This document shows, in pieces, positions 16,640 to 25,487 of a stretch of DNA of 64,000 nucleotides. This stretch comes from Phycisphaerales bacterium AB-hyl4 (GTDB taxonomy: Bacteria > Planctomycetota > Phycisphaerae > Phycisphaerales > Phycisphaeraceae). The notes beneath the pieces were generated by a model. That model ran no database searches. It saw nothing but the letters and a program-made list of their open reading frames with translations, and had not been told where the DNA came from. Where the stretch lies: the NCBI GenBank assembly GCA_041821185.1, contig JBGUBD010000006.1:124001-188000 (forward strand), written 5' to 3'. The position numbers and the translations under genes were made by a program. How positions within the stretch are numbered: position 1 is the first letter of the stretch; every line of letters begins with the position of its first letter.

Positions 16640-17668
16640 ATGGCGACTCTGGCCGACATTGCTCAGCAAGCCAAGGTGTCCCCAAGCACCGTCTCCCTTG
16701 CAATCAACAACCGCAAGGGCGTGAAGCCGGAGACCCGGCGACGCATCAAACAGCTTGCCAGCGAACTGGGGTATCGGTTCCGTCAACTCGACGGTGAGAA
16801 CGGTTCATCTGACGCAATCCCCGCGGCAACCATCGGCGTGGTCTATCCCGCCAGCAGCCTTCGACGCGATGGAACGCTCAGCGATCTCCAAGCCAAGTAT
16901 CTCTTCAGCATCCGAAAGCAATTGAAAGCGCAGAAGTCGCCTGTCAGCGTTCTGGCAGCGATGGATCACGTCGAACAGGATCCGTTTTTTCGGCAAATGA
17001 TTGATGATGACAGCATTGCCGGGCTGATCTTTCTGAAGGCCACCCCGAGCGACGGCTATACCGAATACGCGGCGAAAAACAACATACCGCAGGTTGTGCT
17101 CGGCAGTTCGCCTGCAATCAAGGGATGCAGCAGTATCTCGGTGGATCATTACGACGCGGGCCGGCAGGTTGCCGAGTTTTTCGCCAGCCGCGGTCATAAA
17201 CAGGTCGCCATGGTCGATGACCAAGACAGCGTCTCCATCTCATTGCAACAGCGAGCCGAAGGGTTTGCCGAAGCTTGTGCGGAATATGGGCTCGAACTCA
17301 CCATCAAAGAAACGGGCGTCGGCGGCGCTGGCGGCACAGATGAGGTGGACGGCCAATCGATTGTTGAAGCAGTGCGCAAAACGAAAACCACCGCTGTTTT
17401 CTGCGTGACCGACGCCGTCGCCCGCAACACGATCGCCATTCTCGAGCCGGCGGGTCTGCGTGTTCCTGGCGATGTGGCGGTAGTCGGCTTTGATAATGTC
17501 AGCAGCGTGGTATCTTCAGGAAACCGGATTACCTCCGTTGGATATGACATTGAAAAAATGGCAAGCTTCGCGCCGTGTGTGCTCGCGCAGATGATGGAAA
17601 AGAAGTTGCCCATCCGCGAAATCAAAGTCACGATTGAAAGCTACATTGCTGAGCATCATACAACGTAA
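16640..17668 (+). CDS. LacI-family transcriptional regulator (cassette B)
   Basis: A 342-residue LacI/GalR protein. The DNA-binding helix-turn-helix is at residues 2-25 (ATLADIAQQAKVSPSTVSLA), followed by the hinge region. The periplasmic-binding-protein fold runs from about 60, including the QGVAVVGFDNV type signature near 280 (VPGDVAVVGFDN). The ATG at 16640 is used because the HTH begins there, although the frame is open upstream to 16550. It is followed by the pseudopilin after 58 bases and is divergent from the PEP-CTERM gene. It probably represses cassette B until a sugar ligand is bound. Confidence 0.88.
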   Translation: MATLADIAQQAKVSPSTVSLAINNRKGVKPETRRRIKQLASELGYRFRQLDGENGSSDAIPAATIGVVYPASSLRRDGTLSDLQAKYLFSIRKQLKAQKSPVSVLAAMDHVEQDPFFRQMIDDDSIAGLIFLKATPSDGYTEYAAKNNIPQVVLGSSPAIKGCSSISVDHYDAGRQVAEFFASRGHKQVAMVDDQDSVSISLQQRAEGFAEACAEYGLELTIKETGVGGAGGTDEVDGQSIVEAVRKTKTTAVFCVTDAVARNTIAILEPAGLRVPGDVAVVGFDNVSSVVSSGNRITSVGYDIEKMASFAPCVLAQMMEKKLPIREIKVTIESYIAEHHTT

Positions 17669-17726
17669 TTGTATGCTGTTTCGGTCGAAACTGTGACCAT
17701 TCGCCCCTTTTGCCGAGAATTCTGTC

Positions 17727-18449
17727 ATGTGCAATTATCAAATCATGAATCGTCATAATATCGCATTCACATTAATTGAGTTGCTCGTTGTGATATCGAT
17801 TATTGCTGTTTTGATCGCACTTTTGTTGCCCGCACTTTCCAGTGCCCGAGAAAGCGCTCGACGCATCCAGTGCGCCAGCCAGTTGCGCCAGATTCATCTC
17901 GCCGGCTACATGTACCTGGATGATAACGATGGTAAGTGGTTTCGCTCGGTATGGAACAATTGGCTCGCACCGTATGCGGGCCTCACGGAACCTCCGACAA
18001 CCAATGACAGCACAGATACGATATTCACTTGCCAGACGATGCAGCAGATTCTACCGACACGATTTGGTTTCTATCATGCGAACTATTCGGTGAATCAGTA
18101 TGTCACGGACGTTAGTGATGTATACCATGATTCGCGAGGACCGTCGCGCATGGATGACGTACAGTCGCCGAGCGACCTGGCATTTTTTACAGACGGAGCA
18201 CCGTCCAGCGATTATAGCCAGTTAGGCAATCAGTGGTGGATCAACCCACGTACCAGTTACGCAGCCATCGTGAGCCAGACAATCGGGCGCGCTGATCCCC
18301 TGCATAGCCAGAGTCTGAATGTGGTTTACCTTGATGGTCATGCCGAATCCACCACCTTTGATTACGCCATTGAGCATTTAAACGACAGGCCCTGGCTGGA
18401 CTTTCCGGTATCTCGCCGCTTCTGGTTTGGCGGAACATATTCGAATTGA
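17727..18449 (+). CDS. Type II pseudopilin with H-X9-DG motif (cassette B)
   Basis: A 240-residue protein with prepilin leader [16 protein letters not shown], a hydrophobic helix to [14 protein letters not shown], and a C-terminal domain ending with a true His-X9-Asp-Gly (H in LHSQ, DG in YLDGHAES). An in-frame ATG at 17745 would give a shorter and more typical leader. No strong ribosome-binding site is visible for either start. It occupies the same slot between regulator and enzyme genes as in cassettes A, C and D. Confidence 0.85.
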   Translation: MCNYQIMNRHNIAFTLIELLVVISIIAVLIALLLPALSSARESARRIQCASQLRQIHLAGYMYLDDNDGKWFRSVWNNWLAPYAGLTEPPTTNDSTDTIFTCQTMQQILPTRFGFYHANYSVNQYVTDVSDVYHDSRGPSRMDDVQSPSDLAFFTDGAPSSDYSQLGNQWWINPRTSYAAIVSQTIGRADPLHSQSLNVVYLDGHAESTTFDYAIEHLNDRPWLDFPVSRRFWFGGTYSN

Positions 18450-18539
18450 CCTCGTTCGGCTTGCGAGACGCATAAACCGCCGAGTCATCCTACCTATTTG
18501 ACTGATACGACAATTTCATACTGCGGAAGGATTCCATCG

Positions 18540-20960
18540 ATGCGATCGTATATCTGCGCGCTTACGTGGTGCATTGCGGTGCTGATGCCGGTGTATTCAG
18601 GTCTAGCATACACCCTGACGTCGGGCGGAGGCGCGAGCATTGTTGTTTCAGAGCAAGCCGAAGCCCCCGTTCGCGATGCCGCCGAGATATTAAAAAAGTA
18701 TTTGTCTGAAATACTGAACGTATCAATTCCAGTACGGCTGGATTCTGAGTTTACCGGCGACGACGACGCGCCCCTAATACTGGTTGGGCGCACATCATTG
18801 AGCGAGCCTCTCGAACTGGAGCCGGAGGAAATCCTCATCCGCTCCGTGGGGGATCGACTTATGATTCAAGGCGGCGATGAGGGCGATCAGGGCAAACAGG
18901 CATATGAAGGTACGGTGTTCGCGGCTTACGAATTTCTCGAACGGTATTGCGGTGTAAGGTGGCTTTGGCCTGGCGAGTTGGGGACGGTTGTTCCGAACCT
19001 GGATCGAATCGACATGGGTGACATCGACTATCGTTTTCAGCCGCGCATCGAAAAGCGTCATGTGCGAAGCACACATCCCGGGCTGCATCCGAGTGACATG
19101 GCCAATTTGTCTCACCAGGCGACGCGACTAGGTTTGCCATTCGGTCTGTATGAAGAGCTATTACGCGAATATGCATATCGGGGTGATCGCGTTCATAATC
19201 CCGGCAACTGGTACCGAGCGCAGCGAATGGGTCGGCGAACCAACTATACCGCCAGCCATGCTTACACGCGCTGGTACGATCGGTATGCGAACGATCACAT
19301 TGAGTGGTTCGCCATGGGGCCGGACGGCAGCCGTGAAGCTGTTCGGCCGGCCCAGGCTCATTTATGCCTGAGTAATGATGAACTGGTTGACAAAATCTCG
19401 CATGTAAAGATTGAAGAGTGGCGTAATACCACGCGCGATTCGATCAATATTGCACCCAACGATGGTGTTGGCGAGCCGCATTGCATGTGCGAGAACTGCA
19501 AGGCGCTCGACGTGCCGGGCAAGCAACTCGAAATCCCTTTCTGGGGCGAGTACCACTCGTTGACCGATCGATATCTCCATTTCTTTAATCGCATTGCCGA
19601 ACGGGTGTCGGCTGAGCATCCTGATGCGACGCTTGGAACATTTGCCTATCAGGAGTACACGCACCCGCCGGTTAAGCGCAAAGTTCATCCGAACCTTTAC
19701 ATTGAATTGGCAGCAGGCGGCTACCTCAGCGATGCATATCGCGAGGAACTTCGTGACATCTGGGTGGGATGGCGGGAAATGGGGGCGACGAGACTGGGCT
19801 GGCGGCCGAACCTTTTGCACTCGGGCCACGGCTTTCCGCTGAACTATGCTCGCAAGTTGGCTGAAGATATCCGCTTGTTTGCTGACAACGGCATGTTGAC
19901 CACCGATTTCGACGCCAACGTGTTTCATTGGGCCACGCACGGCATCAACTACTATGTGCTCAGTCAGATGCTGTGGGACCCGGACCAGAACGTCGATGAT
20001 GTGATTCGCGATTGGTGCGAGGCCGGATTTGGCCCTGCCGCAAATTATATTGAACAGTACCTCGATAAGATCGAAGCGCTGACGAATGAGTTCGCCGCAT
20101 CCAATATAAGCAGATATTATGGCAATACGCGTGACGCGTTTGTCGCTGACGGACCGAAGGCATATCTCAGATTCATTCCGGAGGGACGCTTGCTACTGGA
20201 ACAGGCAAGGGATGCGACATCAGGCGATGAAACCATTCGCGAGCGCATCGACTTTCTGGAAGCCGGGCTTGATTACGCGGAAGTTCAAGCCGAGTCATTT
20301 ATTGTGCTCAATGAGCATTTCCGCAACTTCCGGGCAGCGAGCGATCCGGCGATCAACGACCTCTTGAATCACCGTCTCGATACGTTGCGTCGAATCTATC
20401 TGACATATCCGTTGGCAGTGAACGTACTGAACACAACCCGTCACGATGCACGCTACTGGACGTTGCTTGGCTGGGAATGGCCCACGGCGGACGCGTATGC
20501 GGACATGTACACGTATCTCGATGTCATTCCCAAGACATGGCGCTTCCGTAAAGATCCGGATGCTCAGGGTGAGGCTGAACAATGGTTCGCTGTGGAAATT
20601 GATGATGATGGATGGTCGTCCAAAGATATCGGCGAGTGGTGGGAGCAAGGCTATCACGGCTACGGCTGGTACCGTGCGCGCATTGATCTGCCAGAGGATG
20701 TTGACGTTCGGTCTGCCATGCTCGAATTCGACGGGGTAGATGAGCAGGCATGGGTGTATATCAACGGTGAGCTTGTCGGCGAACACACCAGCGCCTCCAC
20801 CGGCCGTACGCCAGAGGCCATCTGGGATCAACCTTTCACCATCCCCGCATCGAATCTGAAAGCGGGTGAAACGAACACGATCGTCGTGCAGGTTCATGCA
20901 TCAGGCGGGCGTGGCGGCATCTGGCGGCCCGTGCGCATGTTTCATATCGCATCGCCCTGA
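18540..20960 (+). CDS. Secreted DUF4838 protein with C-terminal jelly-roll domain (cassette B, first copy)
   Basis: An 806-residue exported protein. The ATG at 18540 is preceded by GCGGAAGGA and begins a signal peptide (MRSYICALTWC...). The N-terminal part (to about 150) resembles the small alpha/beta domain found in front of GH20 and GH67 enzymes. The middle (about 150-640) is DUF4838, a TIM-barrel-like family linked to alpha-glucuronidase-like glycoside hydrolases; it carries the CMCENC cysteine pair. The last 130 residues form a galactose-binding-like sandwich (GYGWYRARIDLP, VYINGEL). Glycan cleavage is the likely role but is not proven for this family. A second DUF4838 gene follows after 72 bases. 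Confidence 0.75.
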   Translation: MRSYICALTWCIAVLMPVYSGLAYTLTSGGGASIVVSEQAEAPVRDAAEILKKYLSEILNVSIPVRLDSEFTGDDDAPLILVGRTSLSEPLELEPEEILIRSVGDRLMIQGGDEGDQGKQAYEGTVFAAYEFLERYCGVRWLWPGELGTVVPNLDRIDMGDIDYRFQPRIEKRHVRSTHPGLHPSDMANLSHQATRLGLPFGLYEELLREYAYRGDRVHNPGNWYRAQRMGRRTNYTASHAYTRWYDRYANDHIEWFAMGPDGSREAVRPAQAHLCLSNDELVDKISHVKIEEWRNTTRDSINIAPNDGVGEPHCMCENCKALDVPGKQLEIPFWGEYHSLTDRYLHFFNRIAERVSAEHPDATLGTFAYQEYTHPPVKRKVHPNLYIELAAGGYLSDAYREELRDIWVGWREMGATRLGWRPNLLHSGHGFPLNYARKLAEDIRLFADNGMLTTDFDANVFHWATHGINYYVLSQMLWDPDQNVDDVIRDWCEAGFGPAANYIEQYLDKIEALTNEFAASNISRYYGNTRDAFVADGPKAYLRFIPEGRLLLEQARDATSGDETIRERIDFLEAGLDYAEVQAESFIVLNEHFRNFRAASDPAINDLLNHRLDTLRRIYLTYPLAVNVLNTTRHDARYWTLLGWEWPTADAYADMYTYLDVIPKTWRFRKDPDAQGEAEQWFAVEIDDDGWSSKDIGEWWEQGYHGYGWYRARIDLPEDVDVRSAMLEFDGVDEQAWVYINGELVGEHTSASTGRTPEAIWDQPFTIPASNLKAGETNTIVVQVHASGGRGGIWRPVRMFHIASP

Positions 20961-21032
20961 GGCAGCTATATCCGGCATCCCGGGACATGAAAATTCAACC
21001 AGATTCAACACGATATCGAAAGTGAAAATTGA

Positions 21033-23807
21033 ATGATCCAGATCGATCGCATGAATCGCGCGCTGCTGCTTTCAGCAACCTTGTTTCTGTGGGCCCTTTG
21101 GCCGATCGCTGCACACGCAGACACGCCGATCGTTGTGGAGGGCCATGCGAAGGCTGTCGTGGTGTTGCCTGACGATGCGCTGCCGATTCCTGAATATGCC
21201 GCTGATGAACTGATTTATCATGTCGAGCAGGCAACGGGCGTTCGTCTGGCAGTCCATCGCGAATCGGACGCGTCGGACGTTGATCCTCAGATGTCGCGCG
21301 TATACATCGGCATGACGCGCAAGGCCGACGAGGCAGGCCTTGAGCTTGAAGCCCTGGAATCAGAAGTATTCGTGCTGCAAAGTGGCGATGGGCAGTTGAT
21401 CATCGCTGGGCACGACGGACCTGGCGACCCCCTAAGTGAGCGCACCACGCACAGTGGCACGCTCTGGGGCGTGTACGAGTTACTGGAGCAGGTGCTGGAG
21501 GTGCGTTGGCTTTGGCCGGGCGATCTTGGCACGTTCGTGCCTGAGCGAACGTCGGTTCATGTGCCGGAGATGAATGTCAAAGGTCGGCCGCAACTCGAAC
21601 GGCGTCGTGTGCGTTGGAACGAACGCCCCGCGCAGCCCGGGCTCGGATTCAGCCATGATGGGGCGAGGAACTACTATCGCGATCTGGGCGTGTTCATGCG
21701 TCGACACCGGATGGGCCGATCTGCCGAGGGCTTTTTCCAGGGACGTCGTCCATACGGCCACGCCTTCAGCAACTGGTGGGATGAGTACGGCGAAGAGCAC
21801 CCCGAATGGTTCATGTTGCTGGAAGATGGCTCGCGCGGCCCCGACGGCCGACGAGGCGGACGAACCTCGATGTGTGTCTCCAACACGGAGCTTCATCGAG
21901 AAATCATACGCCGCTGGGAAGCAGAGCGTGCTTCGCAAGTCGACGATCACACGCTGAATATCTGCGAAAACGACCTACGCGCCTACTGCACCTGTAGTGA
22001 CTGCAAAGCCTGGGACAGTCCGCAACCAAATATCAGATCAATTCCAAAGGGCGTACGCGGAGCGTATGAGCCGTTCAGCGCCAGTACGCGGTACGCACGA
22101 TTTGCACAAGCGATTTATGAACGTGCTGTCGAAGTCGATCCCGACGTGGTGATGACGACGTATGCGTACTTGAACTATTTCACAGCGCCTTCATCTGACG
22201 TGCAGTTGAACTCAAACATCATTGTCGGGTTTTGCCCGTGGGGGTTGCACGACGGCTGGTTCCCCCGCGCACCGGAGACACAGGCCTGGGTCAAGGAGCA
22301 ATGGAAAGGCTGGGCCGACACGGGAGCAACCTTGTTCTATCGGCCGAACTGGTTTCTCGACGGATACATCGCTCCGTATATTTACGCCAGGCAGTTTGCG
22401 GACATATTCAGCTTCGTTTCTGAAAATAACATGATCGCCACCGATTTCGATACGTTGACCGGTCAGTGGGCGACCCAGGCGCCCAACCTCTACCTATTGA
22501 TGCGCATGCACTCCCATCCGAGCTTACCCGCGGACACGCTACTGGATGAGTATTACCAGGCGTTCGGGCCCGCCGCTTCGCATGTACGCGAGTATTTCGA
22601 CTATTGGGAGGCTCACACCACCCGGCAGCGCGTGCGCCTTTTGCATCTGGTGGAGGCGATGGACTTGAACCGCCGATTCCACTTCGCGCGGATCATGCCC
22701 GATCTTTATCCTGCCCGTGTACTTAACGAAGCGGCGACGATACTTGATGCTGCCGAGGCGGCGGTGCGTGACAGCGCGAACGACGACTACGCTGCTCGCG
22801 TGGATTTCCTGCGTCAAGGGTTGGCTCACGTTCGCAAAGTCGTTGCGGTGGCGGCGGTGTTTGAAGATGAATCGACATCGTCCGCACGTCGGCACGACGT
22901 GCTGAATAAGTTGATTTCGTTCCGTCGGCAGGTTGAAGGCATGAATATTGCGGACCTGAATTGGGCGGCGGACGTTGAAAACGCCAGTTGGCAGGGGCAA
23001 CGGGGATTTCAGCGCATCGAACAAAGCGTAGATTTTGTTGCGGCCACACGCAGGGCGATTCCATCCCTCGAGCCGGCCGGGTTCGAACCGCATGACAGTA
23101 TACCTGACCACGCGATAATTGTCCGCGGAAACGCCAATTATGCCCTGCATCTTGAAGCGGGGCAGGCGGTCAATCTCAAGATCACCTGTTATCAGATTGG
23201 CAACTACCAGGACGCACTGCCTTACGGGGTGGTCAACGCTTCGGGTGAGGTCATCGCAACCGGTCTTGTAAAGTCCGATGAGACTGATCACGTGCGTGTG
23301 GTTGCCGAGGAGGTCGGCACGATCACTATTCACACCGCCATGCGATGGAATGGCAATGCAAGCATCGTTGAAGCGGATCGTCCATTGGCACTGATCGGAC
23401 GCAGCCTGGCTGGCGACGCAAGCAACGAGCCGCGCAGCACGCGAAACCGTTTGAACCTGTTCCGGTACGGGGGCAAACTTTACTTTCGCGTGCCGGCAGA
23501 ACTAGCTTCGTTTGAAATTGAAGTCAGCGGTAAGAGCTCGACGTTTTCAAAAGCATCGTTGATCGATGCGCAGGGGCGGACGGTCGAGGTGCGTGATGGC
23601 ATTCACGGCAATGAGCCACATCGTTTCTCGGTCAGCCGAGAGCCATCGTCGCAGGACGAGCTATGGGCCTTGCGCATCGAGCCAGCCAGTGAGGGTACGT
23701 TCAGTGACGTGTTTATTGAATTCATGGATCCGCTGCCAGATTTTCTGGCCGTCGACCCTGCCGCGCTGCCAAGGCAGACAAGTGTGCCATCTGGACTGCG
23801 AGACTGA
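21033..23807 (+). CDS. Secreted DUF4838 protein (cassette B, second copy)
   Basis: A 924-residue exported protein with a signal peptide ending AHADTPIV; an internal ATG at 21051 (MNRALLLS) is an alternative start. The same GH67N-like domain and DUF4838 core as its neighbour are present, with the paired-cysteine motif in TCSDC and the LWGVYELLEQVLEVRWLWPG phrase matching FAAYEFLERYCGVRWLWPG upstream; both conserved phrases are cut short here. The C-terminal 250 residues differ from the neighbour and look like a beta-sandwich. The two genes are divergent paralogues, not a recent duplication. Expected to act with its neighbour on one extracellular glycan. Confidence 0.72.
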   Translation: MIQIDRMNRALLLSATLFLWALWPIAAHADTPIVVEGHAKAVVVLPDDALPIPEYAADELIYHVEQATGVRLAVHRESDASDVDPQMSRVYIGMTRKADEAGLELEALESEVFVLQSGDGQLIIAGHDGPGDPLSERTTHSGTLWGVYELLEQVLEVRWLWPGDLGTFVPERTSVHVPEMNVKGRPQLERRRVRWNERPAQPGLGFSHDGARNYYRDLGVFMRRHRMGRSAEGFFQGRRPYGHAFSNWWDEYGEEHPEWFMLLEDGSRGPDGRRGGRTSMCVSNTELHREIIRRWEAERASQVDDHTLNICENDLRAYCTCSDCKAWDSPQPNIRSIPKGVRGAYEPFSASTRYARFAQAIYERAVEVDPDVVMTTYAYLNYFTAPSSDVQLNSNIIVGFCPWGLHDGWFPRAPETQAWVKEQWKGWADTGATLFYRPNWFLDGYIAPYIYARQFADIFSFVSENNMIATDFDTLTGQWATQAPNLYLLMRMHSHPSLPADTLLDEYYQAFGPAASHVREYFDYWEAHTTRQRVRLLHLVEAMDLNRRFHFARIMPDLYPARVLNEAATILDAAEAAVRDSANDDYAARVDFLRQGLAHVRKVVAVAAVFEDESTSSARRHDVLNKLISFRRQVEGMNIADLNWAADVENASWQGQRGFQRIEQSVDFVAATRRAIPSLEPAGFEPHDSIPDHAIIVRGNANYALHLEAGQAVNLKITCYQIGNYQDALPYGVVNASGEVIATGLVKSDETDHVRVVAEEVGTITIHTAMRWNGNASIVEADRPLALIGRSLAGDASNEPRSTRNRLNLFRYGGKLYFRVPAELASFEIEVSGKSSTFSKASLIDAQGRTVEVRDGIHGNEPHRFSVSREPSSQDELWALRIEPASEGTFSDVFIEFMDPLPDFLAVDPAALPRQTSVPSGLRD

Positions 23808-24135
23808 CGGCTACAGGCTCCATGTCCGCTGCAGTCCAGCCACACCTATTTGCCTTGGCCCACCATTAGCGGATTCCGGGCGAAGCCGGGAAGATGCCCG
23901 GCAACTTCAGCGACGAGGAAGTCAGGCAGTTCGTCGAGCGGCTGCGGAAAGGGGGGTGATTCAGACTGAAATTGGCGTCAAATGAACTGATGAAGTACGG
24001 TGCCGATAGACGTATCACACGCTATGGCGACGCAAGTAATTGTGCCAAAACACCTTGCGATAGGATCCGGCAATGATGAGTTGAATCGCGTAGTGGTCGG
24101 CACCAAATGATTTTTTTACGTTCCTGTTTCGCTTG
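23808..24135 (+). pseudogene. Gene relics between DUF4838 and heparinase fragment
   Basis: No intact gene. The frame ending with TGA at 23957-23959 encodes MPGNFSDEEVRQFVERLR plus three residues, which looks like the authentic C-terminus of a lost protein (a c-type cytochrome-like ending is possible). The sequence just before 24136 is open in the heparinase frame for only a short way. The block is best read as the scar of a deletion that removed the front of the heparinase gene. Confidence 0.4.
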
Positions 24136-25134
24136 ATGGCCGATGACGATGCGCTGCCCGAACCGACGGCACCGGCCGACCTGAACTGGCCCCGCGTTCA
24201 GACGTTCGACAATGGGGTCGCCGTGCTCCGTAGCGGCTGGACCATGGCCAACGACGTCGTGCTTGGCATTCGAAGCGGCGGCGCCGCCCGCACCGGCTAT
24301 TCGCATGATGTCCCCAATCGCAATGCCATCGCACTATTCGTCGATGGGGAGTACATGATCGCTGTGCCCGGCCGGGCCAGCTATCGCAGCCCGTTGCGAC
24401 GCGAATGGGATTGGCGGACCACCAGCCAGAACACGATCACCCTCGACGAACGCAATCAGGTCCGGGAGCGCCAGGCCGAGATCATCCGCACACACGAAGA
24501 CGAGATGCTGATGTATCTCGTCAGCGACGCGACCGGCTCCTACTTCGACGATCCGGAACTGGTCAGCCGGCATGTTCTGTTCGTGCGCGATGCAACCTAC
24601 ATCCTCATCTGGGATGAGATCAAGCTGCGTCAGGAAGCATCTGTTCAATGGCAGATGCATTTTGCAAACTATGACGATCAAGGTGAAATCGAACCGTACG
24701 GCGACGGCCAATGGCGATTCACCCGCCCCGGCGGGTCGCTCCGCCTCTGGCTGGCAGGCACTGAGACTGACGAGCCAACGGTCAGCGATGGCATCATGCA
24801 CACGGGGTATTCCTATTCCCCTGGCGGGCCGAACGAAGGCGAGTGGGGGAGTTCCTTTAAACTGCAGGCCACAACGTCTTCAGCTCGTCGGGCCACCGAG
24901 TATGTCACAGTCGTTGTCCCCCGATCAGAGCAGCCGCCCGGGTCCACCATCCGGATTCAAAAGCACAATGACGAAGGCGCCACACGGTTGACCGTGCACG
25001 GCGACGGATGGCGGGACGAACTCCGTTTGATCTCTGAGACGGCACGAAAAGCCAACGGAGCTGCCGGGCACATCGAGTACGTGCATTACAGTGAAGGAGA
25101 GCCGGTTTATCGTTCCATGCTTCCGGAGCGATAA
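24136..25134 (+). pseudogene. Heparinase II/III-family C-terminal fragment
   Basis: A 332-residue frame that begins inside the beta-sheet domain of the heparinase II/III family: 'VAVLRSGW', GYSHDVPNRN and TTSQNTITLDERNQ match the conserved C-terminal lyase region. The signal peptide and the alpha/alpha toroid of about 350 residues are missing, so the open frame is roughly half of the usual length. It may be a relic, or a start may have been captured (ATG at 24136, no clear ribosome-binding site). Intact members eliminate uronic-acid polysaccharides outside or in the periplasm. It closes cassette B and is followed by a terminator at 25271. Confidence 0.65.
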
Positions 25135-25270
25135 GTGTTGAAACGGCGCGTGTGCAGCGATCGTGCGGGCGGCTTCGCCCCCCGATCGCTGCCAATTGGG
25201 CAGGTCGTTGAGGTCCGTCTTATCCTCGGCATAGCCCGACCCCGCGTCGGTGGTATCTTTGAGGCTGAAT

Positions 25271-25304
25271 AACCGCCCCACGTTGTGAAAACTGTGGCGG
25301 TTTT
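25271..25304 (+). terminator. Terminator at the end of cassette B
   Basis: AACCGCC (25271-25277) pairs with GGCGGTT (25297-25303) and the stem extends through a CAC/GTG pair with a small bulge. The stem runs into TTTT and then AATCC. It lies 137 bases after the heparinase fragment. Confidence 0.6.
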
Positions 25305-25363
25305 AATCCGACTAGTGATCTATGCGCATGTCTTCGGTCTTCCAATAAACCCGCGCAATCTTC

Positions 25364-25393
25364 AGGGCGCACGGCGGGAGGGCGCACGGCGGG
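25364..25393. repeat. Perfect 15-base tandem duplication
   Basis: AGGGCGCACGGCGGG occurs twice without a gap (25364-25378 and 25379-25393), about 95 bases before the FAD oxidoreductase start. No function is assigned. Confidence 0.8.
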
Positions 25394-25487
25394 CCGTTGC
25401 GGACGTGCCTTTTTCGCGACGTGTAAAAGGGATAGAGTGTGAGTTGAATGAAAGCAACCCATTCCCCCCGCACCATGGAGTCCTTTC

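Larger units (their letters stand above)
25135..25487. other. Intergenic region with terminator and tandem repeat
   Basis: 353 bases without a recognised gene. It holds the terminator at 25271-25304 and the 15-base tandem repeat at 25364-25393. The promoter of the FAD oxidoreductase must lie here, but no clear boxes were seen. Confidence 0.5.
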
